From Orthonyx spaldingii (Eukaryota > Chordata > Aves > Passeriformes > Orthonychidae), in the NCBI GenBank assembly GCA_013397795.1, contig VZTJ01005217.1, positions 630,652 through 694,651 of the forward strand: DNA of 64,000 nucleotides, in the 5' to 3' direction. Under the pieces are notes generated by a model. That model had not been told where the DNA came from, searched no databases, and was given only the letters and a program-made list of their open reading frames with translations. Positions 46,801 through 61,800 of this stretch are shown piece by piece (the stretch's first letter is position 1; each line of letters opens with the position of its first letter). The position numbers and the translations under genes were made by a program.

Positions 46801-49800
46801 ATGATGTCAGGAATTGGCAGGCTTCTTTTATTTTCTTTTTTTCCTTCCCTCTGCCCCAGATGCTATAACAAAATTTAATCAGATTAAGGTCAGCATTATC
46901 TATGCCCTTTCCTTCAGCACCTCTCTGCTTCCTCACAGTTTTCTGATGCAGCACAACTTAGAGCAACTGCAGAATTGCTTTGTGTCCCTCCAAAGCTGTT
47001 AAAGGTGCAGGTGAAAAGTCTGCAGCTGGACCTAATTTGACTATATCCAGTGGGGGAATACTTCAGAGAAAGGTTTCTCCTGCCAGGCAATCTGCAAGCA
47101 TCTTGGTGAGCAGAGGATACTTGATAGGGAGATGCTTCATTGCACCACGGATCATCTTGGAAACCTGAAGTCACTTCTGGTGTAGGATGGAGCAGGCAGG
47201 AGCTGAGGGCTTGGCTGGCAATGAGCATGGGAGGAATAAAGCAGGATCCCTGTCTTGTCTCCTCCTCCCGTGTTTCCCTCCCATCCCTGCGTCCGGGCTG
47301 GCCCCAGAGAGGGGTCCAGCCTGCTGCTCATCCTTCTGTTAATTGAAGAGGCACAATCAACATCCAGAATTGCCTTTGGCTGCTTGAGATGAGGAGGTGT
47401 GTCACCTCCTTGGTAAGAGAAGGGCCTCCTGGCAGTGCTGTGGGAGCTGTTGGAGATGGAATCACGCTTTGCTGCTGACCAGGAGTGCGGGATTGCAGCG
47501 AGGGGAGTGCGTGGCTGCTCGTGGATGGGTGGCTGCAGCAGGAACTCAGCAGGGTTTGTGGCACTCTGGAATGGAGTATTTTTTGCTTTTGGAATGTAAA
47601 TCTCTTTACCTGTGGGAGGATTCAACCTCTGTTTTTTGTCCCATGTGCAAATCCTTCCCCTGTCTTCCCTAGGATAGCAAACACCCTGTGTGTGGCGCTT
47701 CCCACCAAGCTTGTGCAGAATTCTGTGTTCCCTTTTCATGCTTGCTGAGCTAATTCAAACACAAGAGAGTGTATTTTCGCTCTTGGAGTTTGGGGCATGT
47801 ACTTACTCTTTCACTGTTTAATTAACTGCAGGGGTCCCAATTTTTGTCTCCACTTATTAACTTGCATGTGTGTTACTGTTTATTACTGTAACCCAAAGGA
47901 TGATAATATAGGAATGTGGCTGCTAAAACTGAAGAGAGTTTTTGAAGAAAACTGTTTTTGAAGAGAGTTTAGTGATAAAAATGAATGATCCTATTTTCAT
48001 GCAGTTATGTCTAATCCTTTATGAATGACTTCAAACAAAATTGAAAATACGGAGATATGTAGAGATAAGTTTTGTTGTGCAGCTTTTAATAGATTGTACT
48101 TGTCTCTGAGTAAAGGGGGATTTCTTTTTGAGACCCTCTTAATTCATCCAGAGGTCAGGTAGATTACTAATTCTTACCCAGCTTCTTTTTGTTCTAACTG
48201 GATGTCTCATCTGTTGGGACCACTTGCTTACGGCTGCATGTATTTTTCTTTAACCAGAACAATTTTAAGAAGTCTATTAAATGTTTATTACGATTTTACA
48301 AGGGTAACTTTAACAAATTGAAAAGCTCCCGTAGGAGCTGTACAGAAATGTATTCCTGGTTTATGCTGCCTGAGTGAGGAGCTGCTCTGCAGTTCCCATA
48401 ACTGCATGGCTTCGTGGCATGTGACAGGGCTGGTGGCACTGGAGAGGCAACTGACACATGACACTGCCTTGAAAAAATTCAGTCGTGGGTATTTTTGTCT
48501 GCTTCACACGACTAATGTAAAAAATAGATTGTATAGTTGCACAACAGTGCTCCCTGCTAGGTAAATTGCAATTTATTAAAGGCATTGTCTGGTGCGTAAC
48601 TGGTTAAAAACTGGCGTGAAAATGCCAAAGGAGTGGATAGCTCCTGAGGCACCTGTAAGGCCACTACAGTCAGCTCCCTGCTTCACTGTTCATTTTCTTT
48701 AAAATGTTAGAAAAGCCACTTAAGCCCTTATCTTTAAAAGTATGCTAATATCTAAATGATGTGACTTGGTACCTTTAAGAATTTCATCTGCAACCTGCCT
48801 ATGCCCCTGAGTACTAAATATCACTTTGTGGTGTCAGTAAAGACAGTGGTGATGCAGAGCAGGGCTGCTCCAGCATCCTGACAACGAGAACAGCAAAAGG
48901 GTTTAAGAAAGCCAGGAGGGCAAAGCTTGGTGTGAACACACTTCCTGAGTTAGCAGCACTGTTGGTAAATTGGACAATTTGCTCTCAAAAGGAAAGGGAG
49001 GTTGAAAGGAGTAGTGTAGAAAGTTTCCACTTGCTTCACTAATGTGGTAGTAGTGACTTAGTTAATATTTATATAATATTTGGATTTGAAAAGACCCACT
49101 CCTGCCTGTAGAGGTATTTACCTCATTTTCATTGGGCTTTGGATAAACTTCTCAAATCTTGACAAAAAATTCTGTGTTTGTTTTTAATTGCTTAAAACCA
49201 CGCTGCTGAACATAAATGCTGGAAATAACTCTTTTCCCTGCTTTCCTGTCTGCAGAACACAACACTGTTGCTGGGTGGAAGGGAAGGGACTATACAAAGG
49301 GCTTGGGGGTTAATTGCTCACTCTCTCCCTGGATTGGCAAGTACTTAATGGTTCTTTGGATGGTTCCAATCATTTAAAGCATATACTGGCTTGGTCTATT
49401 AGTTCATACCAGCTCTGCTGTCTTGAAGGAGTTCTCCCAGTTATCCCTGCTACCCATCCTTTGGTTCATTTTGCTGGGCTGTCAGCGAGTGTGGAAATGG
49501 TTGTTTTGGATGAAACTGAAATGAAGAAGGTGCTGTGGCTGTCTGTGGGCATTGAGGCTAGAGCTAGTCCAGCACAGCCTTTGTCCCTGCACACATGGGG
49601 GGTACACTGCATTGTGAACCCCAGCTCCCTCGATCTGTTCCTGATGAGCTCCCTGCTTGCTGCTGTAGACGTAGCCTCAGCTGGCCTCGTGGTGAAAGGA
49701 AGATATAAAAATATCATACACAAGAGGTAACTGACTCCTGGTGAAACAGAGATGAGAAAATGACAGACAGGGTTGTGCTCATTAATTAAAGTGATTGCTT

Positions 49801-52800
49801 AAATTATTTTTTTTTCTTTTTGAAAAGAAGCCATGCATTTGTAAATTGTTCACTGGCAGTGATACACAAGTCCTTGTGATAGAAGAAATCCTGTTTGCTG
49901 TTTGGTGACAGTGTTTGATGAGTATGGACAGACAGGCTGCATCTGTTCTGTCATGATTTGCTTCCCCCAGCTTCCTGCCGAAGGAGGAGATGGTGCTTTC
50001 CCTGGAGCTGCCATTCCCCCACCTCAGGAAGGGAGGCATGAAAGGCAGGAGAGGAGAGGAGACTAATTTTAAGTCTCGGGTTTTTTTGCATCACGGTTTA
50101 AGGAAGGCTGAGAGTAACACAGTGGCTGGCAGTGCTGCTGCTCTCCTCTCCCTCCTGGGAGAATTCAGTGCTCACGTGGTCCCTGCCATGTCCCTGTGCT
50201 CTTAATGATCAGCCTGGTTTGTAGCACTTGTTGGTAGCTCATTACTGAATAAAACAGTCATTGTCCAGCAGTGTGTATTGATTTTTTGCTATCCTACGTG
50301 ACAGGTTGCTTGTATGTGTTATTCCTCCCTAAAGAGTTAACACAGTGTTGAAATGTGATAGATTTTGGGTATTTTCAGATTACCAGGTTTTTATTCTGTT
50401 CTCTCAGATCTACTTTTTAGCTTAGTGAGTTTTCACCCAAAGTAAAGGGAATGATCAGGGTTTGGGGTTTTTTTATAGCTTTTTTTATTCTAGGTCAGTG
50501 ACATTTTGCAAACTAGGGCAAGAGAAAACCAAGGTCAGTTAGAGCCCTGCAAAAAGGCCTAACAAAGAATCCATTCACCCTCATAAAAATAAAAATCCGT
50601 ATTAATTAACCACGTGATAGAGATAAGAATTGGAGAGCTTGATTAAATCATTAGCGCCTCTGAGCAGCAGCAGTGTCGGAGGGGAGCTGGGAGGGAAAAC
50701 ACACTCAGCCTGAAAATTGCAATACAACTGCCTGCCACGGTGCCAGGAGCACATTTGTACTGAGTGTGTGTGGCGTGGCCTGCATGGAAACACTGACTGC
50801 TGCACTGCAAGCTGGGGGAACACTGGCAAGCATGGAGTTCTGTTATTAATTCGGGAGGAGATTCTATTACTTTTATTTGTTTGGGTAGGAAAATAAGGCA
50901 CATTGCAGCTGAGGCAGCAGCTGCTGGGAAGGCAGCCCGGTGGGTTGCATTATGTAGCTTGTGGAGGGTTTAAGGTGCTCTTAGGTGTGTGCAGTGGAAT
51001 AACCACCTTGTACTTTCACCAGGTGAGACGTTTTCCTGAGAGCTGCCCACGTGAATCAACACTTGCAGTATCTGGCCCCTGTTGCATCATGAAGCATGTT
51101 AATAGGGATATCAATCAAAACAAAAGCCAAGTGTCCCATCCTAACCATCTGTAACCAACCCCAAATTCAAGTTCTTTAAATGAACGGTGGTAGTGTGTGT
51201 TTGGCAAGAGCTGCAGCTGTGCAGAGTCACTGGCGTCAGGCAGAGTAGTCAATATTTGCTCTCTATCCCTTTTCAAGTGCTAGCAATGCAAGCCTTGCCT
51301 GCTTGATAAAATTGAGCACAGCTACTCAATAATTGCTGGTTGGGTAATTGGAATGGCTCCCAGTGGTGTTCAGCCGAAGGGTGTGGTTGGCTCCTGTGCT
51401 AACATGAAGCCAGTATCTCCGAGCTATTTTTGTCCTCCTTGTGAGCATTGCAGCGTTGTTTGGTCTGTGTGGCATGTTTGCACTTAATTTTCTGTTTTCC
51501 AAACAAAACCTGATTTTGTCGTGTCGTTTTCGTCCATGCCTTTAAGATTGCCCTTATCTTACTGTTTGAGGGCAGATTATGTGATGCTTAGAAAGAATCC
51601 TAAAACAAGCCAGCAAGCAGGGGAAAACAACTGCTTCATGCTCCGACGGGATGGTGGTGTTGCAGATTAGAGGAGGGCTGTTGAAAGACGCCTTCACTAC
51701 AGGATGCAAAGCAGTGCTCGATGCACGTAACATGAATGTTTTTGTTGCTGTTCACCCGCCCAGCGAGGCAGAAGGCATCCTATGGGGTGAGGAGCAGGAG
51801 GCTGGGTTATGCTCAAGTGAATTTCCGTGTTTCATGAGCTGACGAAGCTCTGAAGAAACTCCTTCGGGCTTTCTTGCATCATGAAAATACCCCCACAACT
51901 GGGGTTTGTGGTTGCAAGTTCCCAGAGTGTAGTAAAGTGTGGAACATTTTCCTGTGAGTGGCATTTTCACTTTCATGGACAGAACAGCCAACTTTTTTTT
52001 TTTCCCCCCAAGGGCTTGGTATTTTTGGTGTCCTTCATCCTGCCCAGCCTACCAAAACATACGTATCTATTGCTGAGAAGTCTTGCACTTGCCTTACAAT
52101 GTCAAGCTTGCCTTCAATTAATCTTTTGAGCAAGAACATGCTTTCAGAGGCAGAAGAGATGGCCTGTTCCCACCCCGTCTAACGGATTTGTTTCTCCATG
52201 CAAGCCTTTTCTGGGAAGTCAGCCCCAATGCTTGCAGTCAGGGCTGCTGTGGAAAAGGAGATAAAAAGGAATTTGTGTTCAGGCTGGCTCTCATGAGCCT
52301 TTGGGGTGGCTGCTGGTGAGAGATGTGAGTCTGTCACCTCAGGGGTCAGCACCTCTGTCTGTCACCTGAGACCTGTGTACAGGCATCCAGCCCCTAGGGA
52401 TGTATGGGGTTTGTGGTGTGGCTTGGAAATGAAGTGGTTTTTTGGGAGGGGGCATGGGCTGGGAAGTCAGGTAATACACTGCCCCTGACAGGACTTGGTC
52501 TGGGGAGCTGGTCTGGTCCGACCCTGCCGCTCACCCTCTGTTTCACCTTCTGGGGGGGAACTGGACTTTTCTCCATCTCTGCTGCCCACGGGCAGGTATG
52601 AGGAACAGTTTAAATACTCTGGTTTTTGAAACATGGGCTTAACCAGCTCCCTGTTTCCCTTCACAACTGCTGGTAGTTGCTCACTGTGTGGCACCGTGAG
52701 GGCCCTGGGTGCAGAGCTGGATCTCTTTGTCACTGGGTCATGCTTTGAGTCCCATTTCACTGGTTTTTGCTGCAGCACAAGTTCAAGCACTTCCTTCTTC

Positions 52801-55800
52801 CTCCTGCCTGTATTAAGATCCTGTGTGCTCCTTTTTGGCTGGATTAATAATCTGTATAACCTGAGGAGGGCCCAGCACTGGAAGGGACACTGTTAGGGGG
52901 TGTATTTCCCCATGACAGCCTCATAACTCTCCAGCCCTTCAGTCAGCAAAGACTTCTTGTTGTGTGGCTTCACCTACAGACGTGCATTTGTCACCTAACT
53001 CCAGCCTGCATCCAACTTAATGCGTGGCTTTTCCTGAGTTTCAATATGTATGGCCTTGAGTCTTTGAAGGAACATTTAGGAACAGACAGAGCTATTGTAG
53101 ACGTATTTCTCTGTAGAATTATGTGTTCACACCTCTCTTTGTATTTGCTGATCTTCTGAGAAAACCTCCATTAGTTATTCTCTGCATCCTGTAGGTTATG
53201 CTTGATGGTTGTAGAGGTCTTTGCAGTATCAATTCAGCAAGCAGGAAAATATCAGCTATAAAATAAGAGTTGAGAAAAACTGATGTTAAGTAGTAACTTA
53301 ATATCTGGCAGAACATCTTAGGTTTGAGGTGGATGCCATGTGTCTTTTTGAAAAAGAGGAATAAAACCTGATCGTTTTTTCATTAACTTTATTTTCTTTT
53401 TTATTTCCCAGTTCAGCGAGAGTTTACACAGAAGAAAACCTTCACTAGTTGGATAAATTCAATATTGGCAAAGGTAAGTGAGGAATTCTTTAGCAAAGAC
53501 GTGCCTTTTGCCTTTTTGGTTCAGATATGCTGGTTAGAGATTAAGTTTTTTTAAAAATAAACAAAATTAGTGCAAGTTTTTTTAGGTGCTGGATGGAAAA
53601 AGTAGCCCTGGAAAGCACTTGTTTAATAAGTGCAGCAGCATTGTATTGGGGCATGTCCAAGGACATTTGTATGAGGTGGTTTGTGTGTAGATGTCACTCT
53701 TCCTTACTCATGTGGTAAAACTTGTGGTGGATTGAGGCACATGTCTCAGGGTTTTACGAGTTCCTGAGTTTACATTTGGTTTTGCTGTGATTAGGTAAGT
53801 GTTATTCTATTATGCAATCCAAGAACATGAATTTAATGAGATGACCTGAGTGACTGGTAAGCATAAGACAAACCACACAGTAGTGTAGGTGCTCTTTAAG
53901 CTCTCAGAAAACAGCTCCTGCAGCATGTGCTGGGGCTCTGACTTACTCAGGTAAAAAAAAAATAAATCCTGTTTTGGTCCCTCCTTGAGCAGAAGCTGCT
54001 GAGCTCATGGCAAGTTTGTGTTGTGTGGGTGACAAGAGGTTTAGTTAAGCTGCTCTATACTCAAATTTGTACTGAAATCTTAAGATTTCAAAATATGAAT
54101 TAACTGCCTTGTTTAGCTTTCCCTTTGTTAAATTTCTTTTTCTTTTGCCACAGACCTCCTTGAAAAACGTGAGTGCTTGTAAGTGAGGCCTAAAATTACC
54201 CTTCAACACAGGGGCAGGACAAGGGGTACTAAGACACAAACATAATAATGGGTTAGAAGAAGCAGGATGTGGCTGTTTAGATGTGGGATTTTTATTCCAG
54301 CTTAATGAAAAAATGAAGATGCTAAACATGTTTAACAGCAGAGTAATCTGTGATGTTTTGTGGTATGTTGAATTCAAAATGACAACAGATTGAAATTTGC
54401 CTTGCAGCATACCCCTCCTTACATTGTCTCAGACCTGTATACAGACATACAGCAAGGACATTTGCTTCTGGATCTGTTGGAAGTGCTTTCAGGTCAACAT
54501 CTGGTAAGACAGAGTAATAAAAATATTACCTCAGTCCTTTGTCAAGTCCAGCAAAGATTTCTGGATATGCTTAACTGCAACCATATGAATCATCCCTCTG
54601 GAGCCATAGAGTTAGTTTCAAATAACTTATTTTTATGCCATTGACTCTGAAACACACTGAAGTAAGTTGATCCAAAGTAATTTATGAATCTGTGCAGGAC
54701 TTCCCTTATCAAAATATAGAATAAAATTAATCTTTGCAGTTGAAGATATAACCTGTTTTTTTTTTTTTTTTTGCTTTGCAGCCACGGGAAAAAGGATTTA
54801 ATACCTTTCAGTGTAGAAGTAATATAGAAAATGCTTTGACATTTTTAAAGAGCAGATCAGTGAGTATTAACTTCAAAATTCACAACTAAAGCCAGTTTAG
54901 CTGGTGGAACATTTTCTTTGTTAACAATGATCCTTTTTTTTCCCCTCTTTAGCTGAAGCTTATAAATATTCATGTAGCTGACATTATTGAAGGAAAACCT
55001 TCCATTGTGCTTGGCCTAATCTGGACCATTATATTTCATTTTCATGTAAGTATTTCAGCGATGTAAGAGAGTTTTAGTGAAGGGAAAAGGCACAAAAATG
55101 TGTTGACTTATGTGATTGCCAAATGAGATGAATTAGTGCAAAGCAAAAGATTATTTTCTGACGTGGAAGTGACAGCTCAAGGAGGAGATGCACCAATGCA
55201 GTGATGGCAGTGATGAACACTATCTAGCTGCAAATGGTAGCAAGGAACAATACTGAGATGTTTTTTTTTTTTTGAAGTAACTACTTAAAAAATAGGCAAA
55301 ATTTTGCTTGTCTAAGGTCTGTAATGTTTAAGCTCCAAAAAGAGCAGATAGTGTGAAGTGGCTCATCCATCTCCCTCTGAGTCAGCCCCACTCCTCAGCA
55401 TTGTGCTTACAATGTACAATTCTTGGGTTTTTTTTTTTTCGGTACCAGTGCCTGAAATAACACGAAGACTGTCACAGTGATGTATTTTAGACAATAAGAG
55501 TCTGCATCCTGCGTGGTGTGAGGTTTTGGGGAGGTTTGAAAGCACAGGGCATTGATTTAGTCATGTGGTAGGGCTGCAGAGGGTGCTGGAGCCAAGCTGG
55601 CTTCCAGGGAGAGCCCAACAATTAAATAATGTAGGTGCACTGGGGGTGAACTGGTGACTGGGGCTCAGGAGAGCACTGAGAAGCAAAGTTTTCTAACAGT
55701 ATTTAGCCCATATTTTTCATGGTAGAGGTACTTTGATGCTGAAGAGGCTTGTGCTGCACGTGGCCTGTGCAATACCTTTCTTCCTAAGCCAAGCTTCTCT

Positions 55801-58800
55801 AAGCAAATAGAGATCTCTGAGGTCTATCAAGCAGGTTTTCTTGCACTCTGAGTGAGCAGGCAAGTTCTGGGCATGCCTGATACAGGGCACTCTTGACAGC
55901 AGAAAACTGAGCTGCCAGGGGCTGCTGTCACTGGTAAGAGTAGAAATTGAGTGAGAACGTCCCTTGATGTCATTGCTGGTACCCATAGTATAACACAGAA
56001 GTCTTTGGGTGAATATATCCTGCCAAAAAATTTCCTAAAGATGGGAGTTCAGCGTGAAATAGTTCAGATTGTGCAGATTGAAAAGCCAGATTTGATTTTG
56101 GGGGGTAGGGAAGCTACTGTTAGAGCTGTGATTGAGTCCTAATGCTCTGTGGTGTTCTGTCATTGATGACTTGATAATCTTTCACTGAAGCCTCATTAAG
56201 TCTCCCATCTTCTCTGATAGATTGAAGAACTGGCCAGGACACTTGCCTGTACTTACAATCAGCCTTCCCTTGATTCTTCAAGTGCTGTTGACTCCTCTGC
56301 AAAGGCAAGCAGATCAGCTAAAAAAAGTGCTAAAATTAAGGAATGGTGGAAGATGTCTGCTACAAAGGCTCTTTTGTTGTGGGCAAAAGAACAGTGTTCA
56401 CTGTAAGTTCCATCCAAGACTTACAATTGGCATGCTACACTTTGTATTACTGCTTTCCTCTAAATGTGGTGATATTTCCCCTGTTTTCTAGCATCACTTA
56501 CTGACAGCTTAGCAGAAAATCCTTTAAATTTCACATGTGCTTACCAGTACTTTTAGCATCAATCAGGCCCCAAATGTTTTGACATGAGCCCTGTAAATAT
56601 AATAAAGCAAAACTCATCTTACTAATTAAATATAACAGTGTAATCTGAGTTGTTTGGATTTTCTCTTTTAGGGGCTCCTGTGTGATAAGTCTAGTGGAAT
56701 GTTTACATGATTTACTTGTTTTAATCCTCCTGGTTGGCACTGATTCACAAAGTTTCAAGGATTGTAAATTTTTTTTCATGGAAAATGTAGGATTTCTATG
56801 ATTCCCACAACTCATGCTTTTCTGTCAAAACACTGTGTGACCCCCGAGAAGGATCCTAATCCTGGTGATCCTAGTCCCTAATTCTAACAAGAAGTTTCCT
56901 TATGCTTGATGTACAGAAAGCACTGCTGCTTTCAGCAGGGGTGTTCACAGCACACAATCTAGAGCAGATACAGATATTTACATTTTCTTCAAGGGCTGCT
57001 GCTTCACTCCAGGATCTTTCAAATATGCTTTACAGTAATGTCAGTTCTTTCTCCACAGCTCTTTGGTTGTTTTATGGTCTAATAAAATCCTACTAATATT
57101 CCATGTTATTAGTGGGAGATAAAGGCCTTCATCAGCACATCAGACACTTTCTGCCAGGAGAATGGCACTGAGGTTTGCCTTCTAGCTGTGTTTTATCAGA
57201 AAAAGATTAATTGGCACATCAAAACCAGCTCTTTGTCTATGTAATCTTCTTTCTTCTGCCTGTTTTTCAGCACTATTGCTGTCTGGTGTGCAGTGTCATT
57301 TCTGAACTGTCATTATGTTGTTATTTTATTACCAGTGAATCCTATAGTTTTTGGTAAAGGAACAAATTTTGTAAGTCTTGGCCCGTTGTTTTGTAACTAA
57401 ATTTGATTGTCTAAAACTCCACAACTTTTCCATGCTGTAACATACTCAGGCAGGGTTTGGAAAGTTGTCCCAGAATTCACTGTGGGCCTGCAGGGCTGGG
57501 CACCTCACAGCACTGTCCAGGCACCGTTAATAGAAGATGATTTAAAGACACTAAGCTAATTAAGAGAAAAAAAAATACTTTTTACTGCACTTCTAGGGTT
57601 TGGATTTTCTAAAATGCCAGTCCTTACAGACAAATACATGTTCTGCAGTACTTTTCTTGTTGCTTTTCCACCCCATAGAATGCACAGATGTTGAGCACAA
57701 AGGTGATATTTAGAAAGGATTTGGATCACCAAGGCTTTATCTCCAGAATGCAATATAAGACAAAAAAAAAAACCAATAGAGCAATTTTGTAAAAATAGTG
57801 TAAGATATGTAATTGTAGCATTGGCTGTTTTGTTGTCTGGCCTGTGGTAGTACTGGCTGTGTTGTTGTCTGCCTTGTGCAGAAGTTCAGTGGCAAGGTGC
57901 TGTTGGATTTGGTTCATACTCCATTTAACTGAATTGATATTCTATTTCTAAATTTGTATATAGTCTGCTTCTTCAGATGTCCTGACATTTTGTTTCCACT
58001 CACTTTTGGGATAGGCATGGCTCTGTCAGTGTCACTGATTTCAAGTCCAGCTGGCGAAGTGGACTGGCTTTTTTAGCCATCATCCAAACCTTGAGGCCAG
58101 GTCTGGTTGATCTGGAGAAGGCAAAAGCCAGAAGCAATAAAGAAAACCTGAAAGAGGCTTTCAGAATTGCAGAACTGGAGCTGAATATCCCACGGCTTCT
58201 GGAGCCTGAAGGTAAATGATCAGCTTGTTAAAAACTTTTGTTACTACGAGTGAGATTATATTAATTTCACATGGGTAAAAGTAAGACTGTGCTTATTTTT
58301 GAAATGGAACATTGATATTTGCTGTAATGCTCAAACCTGAGGTCCTTTATTTTATAACATCAGCTGTACTTAGGGACTGTAGGATTTTTGAATTGGCAAC
58401 AATTGCAGGAGCCGTATGCAGAAGAAAGGACATGAAACTTTCCTGTTCATGGGAGAAACTTTTTTCATTAGTTAATCGTGTTCTATTAAAATATTCCCAA
58501 GGAAAAATATGTTCATTACATATTAATTTCTGTCAATGGCATGTTAAGCGAGCTGTTGCAAAATAAACATGTTTATGGTAATGTGTTTTAATAACTGCAG
58601 CATAGTGTGTAATTATGTGATCAGGCCTAGAAGGCTGCATAATTATGTAAATGTTGTATTGGCTCTCGTAGATGTTGACATTGTGAATCCGGATGAAAAA
58701 TCAATCATGACTTACGTGGCTCAGTTTTTGCAATACTCCAAGAATTTGCCTGAGTCTGAAGAAGACGTGCAGGTATGTCGTGTGCGTTATCACTGAGGCT

Positions 58801-61800
58801 TTTCCAAATGAAATGTGTTTTCTTTGCCCAGTTTATAATCTGAGTCAGTAACAGACATTGGATCCTCTGATTGTGCTACTGACAGGACTGAATTGGCTTG
58901 AACCTTCTGATGCTCCTGTGTGGTAGAAAAAACTCCATGTTACAGGTTTTTGATTGATCATACAGGTGGAATTGATGTGCAGGTTGTTTTGTTTTTCATT
59001 TAACTGTTACAAAGGACATTTTCAAGCTTGGTTATCTTCACGTGTGCTCTGAAGTCTGTGTAAACATTGGAGGAGAGGCAGACATTGCAAATGCACAGAA
59101 CAACCAGCTTTAAATTTCGTAGCTGACATGTAAAGTGGACAGAAGTTGCCTCGCACAGATAACACTGACCAGAAACTCACATTTTCTATTCCCTATGTTC
59201 TCCTATGAGAGTTCAATTAGTTATTCACCAATTAAATTAATCACCAGTATATCTCCATACTGCTGATCTCCTTTCAGTAGGACTGCTGTCAGGTTTTCTC
59301 TTGATATCTTCATATATCCAGGTGCCAGGTTTGAAACCTTGTCCCTGCTATGTAATAGTGCCTGACTCAAAATTCATCAAGGTCCCCAGGAATTATTACT
59401 TGTTTTTCAATAGCTTTGAATGGACTTTATCGTATGCTCAATGAATGTTGTTTTATGGCACAATGTAAATTAAAAACAGTGCTTGCAAGATGGAAAAATG
59501 AAATTTTCTGCTCTAATTACCAGGAAAAAGTAAGAGAGGCCATGGGCTGGTTGGCTGCACAGGAGAAGAAGTTGGCAAAGCTGTTGGTAGAAACAGAAAA
59601 TGAAACATATTACCAGAAGTACAAAGTAAGTTGCATTTCATATTTAACTACACCTGTGAAAAGAATCGGTTTCTGTGAATATTTTTAATTTTCTTCATCT
59701 TCATTACCTAAACTGAAGTGTTAAATAAGCTTTTAAACAAAAGTTTGAAAATTGACGATGAAATTGTTAAATGCCCTCATATGATTGAAGGAAAGGTAGG
59801 ATAAAATTCTTTCTGTTATGAAAGAGATACACTATTTCATTTCTGAGCAGAGTTTTTGGAAAGAGTAAAGTAGTATCTTAATTGATGTAGTTGAAGACTT
59901 GGACAAGATTCAAGCACGTAGGCCCTTCACAGAGTTACCTTTGCTATTTGTGTGCTAATTACAACACTAGGTTTTACCCAGTTAATGTTGTAGAGGAGTA
60001 GTTGAATTGCTGGCTATAGGTTGTGCTGAAGTAAAATTTCCTTTGGCTTATATTGTAGCCGGAGTTTGTAATAAAATGGCCCATGGGGAACTGTGAGAGG
60101 AGGAATTTTCCCTTTCTCTTGCTGGGAGGGGAGAATTGTGTTCTGACTGCACCACCATTATGTTAAATACAGACTTAGGGAATGGCACCTATAATTTCAG
60201 ATCCAACTACTGCCTGGAGACAAGTATGCCTCTTGCTGCCTTGCCTTTGCATGCATCACACCCTTTGAAGTTAATGGAACTCATTCCAGTGTGTTCAAAG
60301 GCAGGACTTGGCTCCGTGAGCTTCCGTCTGACGTCTTCTGTGAATTACTCTTCTGTTTCATCCCTAGGAAATGATGTCATTTATGGAAACATTTAACCAA
60401 GAGAAAACCCCCTTTCTGCCTGTGTTGTCATCAAAAAGAGGTGAAGCCGAGCTGAGTGAAGGCCAGCAGCAGATGAGGGAAGAGTGGGATAAAGTGATCT
60501 CTCAGGTCAGAGGCATTTCTCACTCACCCCATTACCAGCATGAGCATGTTGGATGAAGAAGCCTAAGTCTACCCCAGGAACTCACCCTGGGAAAAGAGGG
60601 GAGATGATGCTTTATTTGGAATGATAAAAGAGGTTTGACCCTAAACCTGAAGTCCAGACAGTCTGAGAGGCATTCAGTGCCCAAGAGGAGGCAGAAGGTG
60701 ACTGTGTTTTATACTTCTGCCTCCTGAGACTCAAGATTGTGAAACCTCTCTGGAAAATGCCCTGCATGTTATCTTTCAGCACTCTTCCGATCGAAGTTTT
60801 TGGCCTATTCATATTTAAAAGGTTATTTTGGGACATAATTATGGCTCAGGTAGTGATGCAGCTGGGAAAAGTGTGTTAATATATTCCTTCCTGTGGCACA
60901 GATAGGGATCTGGTGAGGCCCGGTTGGTCAGAGCTTTGCAGTGAGGTTGGCTGTGTTGGCTCAAAGGAGGATGTGTAGGGCCATGCTGGGAATTGCTCTT
61001 CTTGGAAGAGATGTTGCCCTGTCAGCCCCATGACAGAAAGCTGCTCATCTCTGTTTTCCCCCACCCCCCCTATTTTTGCAACTAGATCACTATAAATTTT
61101 CCTGTTGCTGGGCCTTGAGATGGTCACCAGCAAAGGATAGTAATGCCAAATTCTCTGTGGTGTTGCAGAGGTTTGGAAGCAAACCTGGGTTTGAGGTAAA
61201 CAGGGCTGATTTGCAGCTGATTTCCACTGGAAGCTCTTTTTTTTGAACTGCGACAGGCATGAGGGAGTGAGTTCCTGGGATGTCTTGAGCACCAGCTTAT
61301 GCAGCTTTTATCAGCAACTTGGGGATGGGGAAGAAAATAACAGTGAGAGATTTAATCCACTTGTTTTCCTTTTAAAGATTAACGAGTGGAAGGCGAAGCT
61401 GGACCAGATGTTGCCCTCCCCTCTGGATAGCATTGAGGCTTGGCTCCAGGAGGTGGAACGTCTGCAGGCAGAAGATTTGCCTGATTTGCAGGACCCGTTC
61501 AAAGCAATATCTGTCTTCAGAGAAATAATTGTAATATTTAAGGTATGCTGATCACAAAGGAAATTCTGCTTCAGTTTGACCCGGCAGAGCACTTGTTATG
61601 GAATTGCTGTTTGACATTTTGGGAAGTGGTGTGCATATGTTTGTCTTCTGAAGATGAAAAGCTCTTCTGAACATACCTTTGAAGAATTATGAGTTTAATT
61701 AAATAACTGCATGGGTTTATAAGGCAGATTTCTGACTTCACTGGGGTGAGATTAAATTTGAGTATTGCCTGAATGAGTAAATTATGCTATTCTTTTTTAT

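Noticed and set aside
46914..47228. 104-codon minus-strand frame in intron 2
   Set aside because: No recognisable domain, no splice partners and no promoter; Cys/Ser-rich random composition.
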